A DNA stretch of 64,000 nt from Symsagittifera roscoffensis (lineage: Eukaryota > Xenacoelomorpha > Acoela > Convolutidae): contig NC_087068.1 of the NCBI RefSeq assembly GCF_963678635.1, positions 5,417,079 to 5,481,078 of the forward strand, read 5' to 3'. Within the stretch, counting starts at the first letter, position 1; each line of letters begins with the position of its first letter. Shown piece after piece: positions 57,834-64,000 of the stretch. A model generated the notes under the pieces. It searched no databases, had not been told where the DNA came from, and saw only the letters and a list, made by a program, of their open reading frames with translations. A program made the translations under genes and the position numbers.

Positions 57834-60800
57834 CAATCGGAATGTTTAGAACTTTGCACATTGTCTCAAAAAGATCTAAATCTTTTAGACAATCTAATTT
57901 CCGCAATTGTTCTCTCGTCGGCGCCTTCTGTCTATTATTTTCTCTCACATGAGCTTCCAGCCATCGTATCGCCATCATAACTCCCACTATCACTATTGTT
58001 ATGGGCTGTGATGAATCTGGTAAACCCATGGAGAGCAGCTCTCCAGAGTCCCAGATCAACATCAGATTACTACGCTTGGGATACCACCAGGTCTGCAGCA
58101 AGCAGTGGCAAGGAAACTCGTCATGTGTCAACATGATGCTCCTCCAATTACGTTTTCCCGAAGCTTCCAGCAATGGTTCCACTTCCATCATCACTCGGTG
58201 GATTTCATCATTCTCATCTACTGCATTGTAATCTGAGACAGTTGATCCTCTCTGTTTCTGTTTTTCGAAGTCACTGAAGTTCCCGCTCACATATCCCATG
58301 AACTTCTTTCCTAGTATTGACTCCAACTCTTCTTTGGTTCTCTCTGGAATTGCTGAGAACATCTTACATAGTAACTCGTAAGACTTTTCAGACATTCTCG
58401 CCAATCTCACACACTTCGGCACTGAGAAGGCTTGATCCACAATCGTTCTTGTACTCTTCACGTCCACAGCTACGAAATGTACAGGGTACCTGCTCTTGCA
58501 CATTGGAGCCAACGTTGAACCCACCAAATATCGTGCTCCTGATGGTCTACAATAAGTTTCGCTGTGTCTGATGTTCATCTCTGTTTCGATTGCTTCCCTC
58601 CATTTTCCTATATACTTCTGCTCAGTCTGCAGAACTCCTGGGAATACTTCTACGCTGATGGCTGTGACCATCTCATGTTTCTGTTCTAGATTCAATAGTG
58701 ACTCTAAAGAACCAAACATGCTGTAGAATCCTAGTGCTGTCACTAGATTCACATCGGTTCCTCCATGGCAATCTGCTATCAGTTCCGTTTCCGTTCTTGC
58801 TTTCATCACTACATTTCCAAACAATACTGTCAACTGCTTGTGTTCTTTCTCCAGGGTTTTCACACAGTCTAGACTTCCACAAACGTGACCCTCTAGTCCA
58901 CAGACTTCCGCCAGACAGCTACCAGGTTTGACCCAGTCTTCTGGTCCCCAGCCAGGCACCTCTACTTTATCTTCTCCGTCGCTCTTAGAGGCTGTTATCA
59001 TCACATTATATATGATGTTGAGGTCACGCAGGTTACAGTCTGCATTCAGTTCCCTCTGTACGTCTTGTGTCGCCCGTAATATTGAGTCAGCGTTGGGACT
59101 AGGACACCATGATGGCCTCATCAATTCCCACACTGCCATCAAGCTCGTTCTCAGTAATTCATCTGAGAATCCCAACCCAAACTCCACTCTCTTGTCGGAT
59201 TTTGGTACTGAAGGTGCAGTCACCTCTTCTTCCAAGACCAGTCCCAATTTGGCCTGTGAATTGTTGACGCTTTTAATCGTTACAATTCTGGACGTCCAGA
59301 ATCTTAGTAACACCGCCTGCTCATAATCAAAGAAGCAATCACGTATGTCTTCACTCAGGAAAGGATTGTACGCTATCCCTAAGATCCCAGATACATAGCT
59401 ATATGACTTCTTCTTGATCGGTCCACAGTATTCACTGGATTTCGGCAATGCTCCCATAGATTCTTTAGTGAGTCTCAACTCCTTGTTTGAGAATCTCCTG
59501 ATCTCGTCTATCTTTTTCATGGGTTCCAATTCTTCAGGTTCTTTCATGTTCACCCTCATTGGTTTACTTTGCTGCATATCCAGCATTGCTAGTAAGAACA
59601 TGGCTTTCGTTCGCTCATCGCCTTCCCTCAACATTTTAACACAAGTGCTTAATGCAGGTACTGAAATCTGCTCTATCAGGAATCGAATGAAACAGAGAGC
59701 GTCTCTCCGCTTTGCACACGCTATTGCTGCTCCCTCCTGGACTATCAGATCCCTCAGATTCGTCATAAGGAAAACTTTTTCCTCCTTTGATCTCTTCCTT
59801 TCTTCTGAATCATATTCTTCGCGAGTCAGTCCCATCATGCACCAGGCGAACCTGAGTTGTAACTCTGTCCTTACGTAGGGTACTGCCACGAGAGCATGTA
59901 TCCTTGGCGTAGTCCTCATTTCTTCTTCGAAATACCTCAACACTACTGCTTTCCATGGAAGGCTCACTAACTGCTCGATCGTTTCCGCCTCTACGTCAGA
60001 CGACGCCAAAGTTCCATACGCCTTCTGCTTGAGGGTGGTGCCTTGCAACATCATTTCCAGATAACCCTCCATGGCTTTTTCGTCTTCCAGGGCCATTACA
60101 TACCCTCTAGCCGAGTTCCGGCATTCCAACATCTCCATGTATCCTCCAGTGGGTTCATCTATCGACACTGTCTCCGACACGGTTAGTCGGTTGTATTCCA
60201 CTGGTGTTAGTTGTCCTGCAACACTTCCCTTTCCATGATTCATGGGAGATGGCTTGAAAACCCTCATTTTACTCTCTCCACATTGGCTGAGTATTTCCAT
60301 TTCTAACGTTGCTCCAGTCAGAGTGCGGTCACTCCTTTTGGATTTATAACCGGTTGACTTTATCCCCGCCATGAGAATGGGTGGCACCATCGCTATATCG
60401 GTTAATATTCTATCTGTGCCAGACAATTGATAATCACCTTGTCCCAAATCCATGACCTCCTCGACTCGTTTTCTTTTCGCTGAGTTACCAGCTTTCATCG
60501 ATATTTCTGAATCCACTTTCGTCTTCCCAACTCTCCTCGGCATCACTCTGCTGCCTAACTTCATTTTCATCGCATTGATTTTATCAATCACCATTTTCGA
60601 TCGCATCGTCCCTCTCCTGGTTCTTGACAGATACACCACCTCTCCTTCATCGTCCTGCGGTGTCATCTTGATGGGAGAATTCGCTTCACTCTCATCAGTG
60701 GCTGAGTCGATCAATAACTCACTCAGTCTCCCTTCACACTCATCAAGCTTGTCAAGTACTTCTTTCATCAAGGGTTGATTGAGACCTGTTTTGAGAATGG

Positions 60801-61218
60801 ACTGGGTCCCATAGCTCTGAATCACAGTCCAGACTTCTTCCATGAACGCCACTCTGTCCAGCTTACATCCCGTCCTACTCTCGTGGTCTCGGTGACGTAC
60901 TTCCCATTCTTCTTCGGGCAGCGTTCCCAAGAAAGGTACTCTGGCTGAGGCCTCTATTCTTCTCCTCCGAGGTGATTCCATGAGGATTCTCTGGTCGTTA
61001 TTTCTTGAATTGCCAGGAGAGCTGCTCTCCGGCAAATTCCGTTTCATTTCTTCAAAGGCTGACGGAGGTTCCAGTGTCGAGATGCCTTCATCCGCTGGCT
61101 CAGTCGTTTCCAACGTGTCTGCATTATTCTCAAGATCACTGAAGATATTGAAATCCAGGCTGGATGTTCCTCCTGTCGATGCCCTGTCGTCTTCCCCACC
61201 AGCTTGATCTTGTTGCAT
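57748..61218 (-). CDS. Unknown ORF2, 1,156 aa, retroelement-associated
   Basis: A true ATG at 61218 opens a 1,156-codon frame. Residues 1-220 are acidic and Ser/Glu-rich (probably disordered); a basic patch with KRKR lies near 246-250; the rest is mostly helical with scattered Cys and no motif I recognise as enzyme, envelope or transposase. No signal peptide or clear membrane anchor is seen; the C-terminal part has one hydrophobic stretch (ITIVIVGVMMAIRWL). It is in the same frame as ORF1 and separated from it only by one TAA and 26 sense codons, so it may be the C-terminal part of a readthrough product. Codon use (mixed third positions) differs from the AT-rich surroundings, which supports coding. 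The function is unknown. Confidence 0.8.
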   Translation of the reverse strand: MQQDQAGGEDDRASTGGTSSLDFNIFSDLENNADTLETTEPADEGISTLEPPSAFEEMKRNLPESSSPGNSRNNDQRILMESPRRRRIEASARVPFLGTLPEEEWEVRHRDHESRTGCKLDRVAFMEEVWTVIQSYGTQSILKTGLNQPLMKEVLDKLDECEGRLSELLIDSATDESEANSPIKMTPQDDEGEVVYLSRTRRGTMRSKMVIDKINAMKMKLGSRVMPRRVGKTKVDSEISMKAGNSAKRKRVEEVMDLGQGDYQLSGTDRILTDIAMVPPILMAGIKSTGYKSKRSDRTLTGATLEMEILSQCGESKMRVFKPSPMNHGKGSVAGQLTPVEYNRLTVSETVSIDEPTGGYMEMLECRNSARGYVMALEDEKAMEGYLEMMLQGTTLKQKAYGTLASSDVEAETIEQLVSLPWKAVVLRYFEEEMRTTPRIHALVAVPYVRTELQLRFAWCMMGLTREEYDSEERKRSKEEKVFLMTNLRDLIVQEGAAIACAKRRDALCFIRFLIEQISVPALSTCVKMLREGDERTKAMFLLAMLDMQQSKPMRVNMKEPEELEPMKKIDEIRRFSNKELRLTKESMGALPKSSEYCGPIKKKSYSYVSGILGIAYNPFLSEDIRDCFFDYEQAVLLRFWTSRIVTIKSVNNSQAKLGLVLEEEVTAPSVPKSDKRVEFGLGFSDELLRTSLMAVWELMRPSWCPSPNADSILRATQDVQRELNADCNLRDLNIIYNVMITASKSDGEDKVEVPGWGPEDWVKPGSCLAEVCGLEGHVCGSLDCVKTLEKEHKQLTVLFGNVVMKARTETELIADCHGGTDVNLVTALGFYSMFGSLESLLNLEQKHEMVTAISVEVFPGVLQTEQKYIGKWREAIETEMNIRHSETYCRPSGARYLVGSTLAPMCKSRYPVHFVAVDVKSTRTIVDQAFSVPKCVRLARMSEKSYELLCKMFSAIPERTKEELESILGKKFMGYVSGNFSDFEKQKQRGSTVSDYNAVDENDEIHRVMMEVEPLLEASGKRNWRSIMLTHDEFPCHCLLQTWWYPKRSNLMLIWDSGELLSMGLPDSSQPITIVIVGVMMAIRWLEAHVRENNRQKAPTREQLRKLDCLKDLDLFETMCKVLNIPIDAMVQSQHDCMVVRVCEKAYVEARQGVQ

Positions 61219-61296
61219 GGGTTCTTCCGTCTGACGGCTTCCACCCTGTCCGTCATCTCCTTCTGACTTATCCTTGTTCGAGCTCGATGGTCCTTG

Positions 61297-61299
61297 TTA
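61297..61299 (-). other. Lone in-frame TAA between ORF1 and ORF2
   Basis: The minus strand reads GAC TAA CAA GGA. The frame is open for about 900 codons before and 1,182 codons after the stop (26 codons to the ORF2 ATG, then 1,156). It is a candidate for programmed stop readthrough, reinitiation at the ATG 78 nt downstream, or a recent nonsense mutation. Confidence 0.8.
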
Positions 61300-64000
61300 G
61301 TCATTGTCAGCTTCTTCCTGGAATCTCGGTATGAGCAATGTACCGGCTGATTTATCCTCCTCTTCTCCATGGACCACTTTGATTTCTTCGCAACCGAAGG
61401 GTGCTAGGAAGGTTCTCGTCTGCAATATTCCTCCCACTTTCATCTCCTTTTTCACACTGGTCAGGATTAATGAGGCTTCAGGCAATTCTGTCCTGCCTCT
61501 CAATCTCATCGGAGTTAAGCCTAGTTCCTTCCATTCCTCATCAAATCTTCCAGGCTTGGGAGTAGCGGCGTTGCTTATTCGCCTTCTCGTCGCTTGATCC
61601 GTGTATGCAAATCGTGTGTACTGTAACACGGCGGCATTTCTCCCTACGAAGTATGGATCCATCGTTCCCGCGAAATTCCCTACTCTCCTTTCATTGGTTT
61701 CGAATGCTCTCAACCTAGAAGTTTGTACTACGGAGACTGCTCCGAGCAACATCCTTCTTATTATAGGGAATTCAGGGATTGCCTCCGGTAGCTTCTTGTA
61801 ATCGCCCCAGTCCTTCGTTTCTTCTCTCACCTTGTGGTATGCTGCAGTGAGACGAGGCACTCTGGTTATTTCACCATTCGTTTTGTCATAGCGTCTCAGA
61901 TTCCAAAGCTTTGGAAACACCTCGGTGTGTCCTCTTTCTACTTCTCCCATGCGGTCACAGAAGTGATCGTCAAAATTGATGACTGTCATCTCCGGCTCCG
62001 ATATTTTCGCAAACAATAGATCTTCACTCATGAGCTCCCGCAGTGGGTGCTGCTCACACCAGTTCAGTGTACTACCGTCCACTTCCGATATGAGGTTCAG
62101 GTGCAGCACCGACCTCCTATATGCTTCCACTTTAACGTCAGGGAACGCAAAGGTGACTGCTGGTCCATAGATCACTGTCACGAACTCCGTGACTCCTCTG
62201 ATCAGCGCCAAGGGATCGGTCCTCATAGCCAAGCTCAGATCTGTTAATAGCGGCATGCCTCCAACATGTCGTCTAACATCTTCCTCTCTATCAATTGTTT
62301 CGTCTTCTCCGGTTCCAAAGCGATTTTGCTGCAAGAGATCTTGGATAAGAGTGTGTCTCAGGTCTCTTATTTTGTTCCACGAGTCCGTGGATTTCTTCAT
62401 ATCCAGATTCCTCACTCTCTCTTTCATCTGCTCTGGACAACGTGCCAGTTTCATTAGTCCTCCCAAGTTTCCGTGGGTTATTGCGATCAATGTCAGAAGT
62501 CCGTCTAGCCGCAGGTTCTGTATTCCATCCGTAAGCAGTATCACCGGTCCTTTCACGAAACTCCCCGCTCCGAATGTCACGAACAAGGCTAATAATTCCA
62601 CTATCGATACTCTCACTACTGCTTGGAGGAATTCTTTTATCAAATAGTGCGAGACTTTTGGGTAAACTTTTGCCAAGAAGGACGCGGTCCATCCGGCTCC
62701 CAACCCTTCTAGCATGCTGTCTGTCCTTTCAAATCCCTCCTGCCCCTTTACTTCCTGGGTCCAGAAGGTTTCCAGAGTAATCTGACACATTCTGTTCACA
62801 AACTCAGCGGTCTTTTCTCCGGCATTTTCCGCCAGGTTCACCTCCTTCAACAAGTAGGCATGTATCTTCGTGATCATTACGGGGCCTTGCTGAAAAGCAT
62901 CTGCACCCAATGCCGCTACTCTAGGATTCAGGTGTAGCCACTGGTTGGCTTCAGGCTTGGTTCTCAGAACCATCGCCTCCAGATGAGCTCTCGTCTCTAG
63001 TGAGTTTTTTCTTCTTGTGTCTTCACTCGCCACTTCCATTGCTCGGAACCATAAGTCGTTGGACATTGCCGTGATCACTCGATCGTCGTCGTCTATTCCC
63101 GGTTTCAGTTTGAGTTGCCGACTGAAGTTGGACAGTTCCAACCCCAGCACTTCGTCCAACACTAACATGTGTAGCGCGTGGTCCTTGAATCCTCTCATCG
63201 CGTTTGAGATATCTGACCATACTGCAGGCAGTTCAGCCTTAAGTGGCCTCAGGTTCTCCATTTCTATCATGCGATTCGGGGCTGATATGATCACATCATA
63301 TTTTCCTTCCGAAAGTAAGGCTACCATTGCATACACAAATTTCAGTCCATCCGGGAGATGTGCATATCCCGGAGACAACGCAAATACTACTCTCAACGCC
63401 ACTTTATTGAATGACCCTTCCTTCGTCGCATCCACCTTTTCACCCATCGACTCCAGGATGTCTTTTATAGCTGGCCATACTGCGTTTTCTGCTGTTGCAG
63501 GATCTCTGAGCCTGCTCAGAAAACCTCTACTGTGTAGATGGTCATTGATGCCAGCAAACACAATCGTTATCGGGTTCATTTCTGTCTGCCTTTGTACCCC
63601 TATAGCCAATGACACTGATTGCAATAGGTCTAGGTCAACTGCGGCCAGCATTATGACGTCCGGCCAAAACAAAGACTTGGAGGTGTACACGAACTCTGAA
63701 TTCGCTACTACCATGATTTTGGCCTTCCTCATCTCTGCTTTGTCATAGGCGGCGAAGATGGTCTCATCTTTCTTTATTGCTGTCAATCCGCCATATCTCT
63801 GGGCATCACCATCTTGGTTCACTAGTTTTGGGTACACTCTCTCCTTCACATGACCAGGTGGTGTCGTCAGTTGCCTAAATATCTTCACGTGTTGTCCAAT
63901 CGGCGCTCTCGCCGTCAGGAATCTTCCTGGTCTTTCTTCACGATTCCTCTCATCATGGTTCAATCTCACATCTTGCAACGGTCTTGCATTCACAGGTCCC
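61297..64000 (-). CDS. Unknown ORF1, at least 900 codons, open at right edge
   Basis: The frame ends at TAA (61297-61299) and is open to the window edge, so its true start is outside. I see no zinc knuckle, RT, protease, integrase or envelope motif. The segment ITIVFAGINDHLHSRGFLSRL (about 148 residues in from the GTG at 63993) has a G-x-N-D that recalls block III of SGNH hydrolases, and a KIMVVANSEF strand lies before it; this is a weak inference. Repeated hydrophobic helices (ELLALFVTFGAGSF, GLLTLIAITHGNLGG) occur, with no signal peptide visible. Together with ORF2, ORF3 and the downstream LTR it fits the 3' half of a large LTR element, perhaps continuous with pol. Confidence 0.8.
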   Translation of the reverse strand, partial: GPVNARPLQDVRLNHDERNREERPGRFLTARAPIGQHVKIFRQLTTPPGHVKERVYPKLVNQDGDAQRYGGLTAIKKDETIFAAYDKAEMRKAKIMVVANSEFVYTSKSLFWPDVIMLAAVDLDLLQSVSLAIGVQRQTEMNPITIVFAGINDHLHSRGFLSRLRDPATAENAVWPAIKDILESMGEKVDATKEGSFNKVALRVVFALSPGYAHLPDGLKFVYAMVALLSEGKYDVIISAPNRMIEMENLRPLKAELPAVWSDISNAMRGFKDHALHMLVLDEVLGLELSNFSRQLKLKPGIDDDDRVITAMSNDLWFRAMEVASEDTRRKNSLETRAHLEAMVLRTKPEANQWLHLNPRVAALGADAFQQGPVMITKIHAYLLKEVNLAENAGEKTAEFVNRMCQITLETFWTQEVKGQEGFERTDSMLEGLGAGWTASFLAKVYPKVSHYLIKEFLQAVVRVSIVELLALFVTFGAGSFVKGPVILLTDGIQNLRLDGLLTLIAITHGNLGGLMKLARCPEQMKERVRNLDMKKSTDSWNKIRDLRHTLIQDLLQQNRFGTGEDETIDREEDVRRHVGGMPLLTDLSLAMRTDPLALIRGVTEFVTVIYGPAVTFAFPDVKVEAYRRSVLHLNLISEVDGSTLNWCEQHPLRELMSEDLLFAKISEPEMTVINFDDHFCDRMGEVERGHTEVFPKLWNLRRYDKTNGEITRVPRLTAAYHKVREETKDWGDYKKLPEAIPEFPIIRRMLLGAVSVVQTSRLRAFETNERRVGNFAGTMDPYFVGRNAAVLQYTRFAYTDQATRRRISNAATPKPGRFDEEWKELGLTPMRLRGRTELPEASLILTSVKKEMKVGGILQTRTFLAPFGCEEIKVVHGEEEDKSAGTLLIPRFQEEADND

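Noticed and set aside
57396-64000. Host genes of unknown function
   Set aside because: Intronless ORFs of this size, same strand, ending before a gypsy LTR, in a genome where host genes are mostly split by introns, fit a mobile element better.

Overview
The window is animal nuclear DNA, probably from an aquatic invertebrate. Five conserved metazoan genes are split by GT-AG introns (one is intronless in its coding part), and the spaces between and inside them are AT-rich and full of transposable-element debris. I cannot name the phylum. All five recognised start codons lie 6-21 nt downstream of an AG acceptor, which suggests spliced-leader trans-splicing. That would narrow the choice to lineages such as tunicates, chaetognaths, ctenophores, flatworms, rotifers, some crustaceans and some cnidarians.

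Layout. 1-10,998: the 5' part of a Ty3/gypsy LTR retrotransposon on the minus strand: LTR, serine-tRNA-like primer site, a 3.1 kb leader with repeated motifs, and one uninterrupted gag-protease-RT-RNase H frame that runs off the left edge. 10,999-20,789: no gene seen; AT-rich DNA with miniature elements. 20,790-24,318: SLC30A6/ZnT6 and an epsilon-like 14-3-3, both minus. 24,575-25,496: possible small membrane-protein gene on plus. 29,632-35,241: pyrroline-5-carboxylate reductase. 35,981-45,093: GNPTG. 45,442-51,146: NTAN1. These last three are all minus, and introns and spacers carry hAT-type MITEs, tRNA-Lys-derived SINEs and other repeats. 51,325-54,740: an LTR scrap and a decayed non-LTR retrotransposon. 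55,636-64,000: a second LTR related to the first, preceded (in minus-strand order) by three large ORFs of unknown function, the first open at the right edge.

How the parts fit. NTAN1, GNPTG, PYCR, 14-3-3 and ZnT6 read in one direction, with 340-730 bp between a stop and the next acceptor at three of four junctions. This looks like operons or a tightly packed co-directional array. The two retrotransposon ends share LTR sequence, so the left end (gag-pro-pol) and the right end (unknown ORFs followed by an LTR) can be read as the two halves of one giant element family. In that family the unknown ORFs would lie downstream of pol, and two of them are a single reading frame interrupted by one TAA codon.
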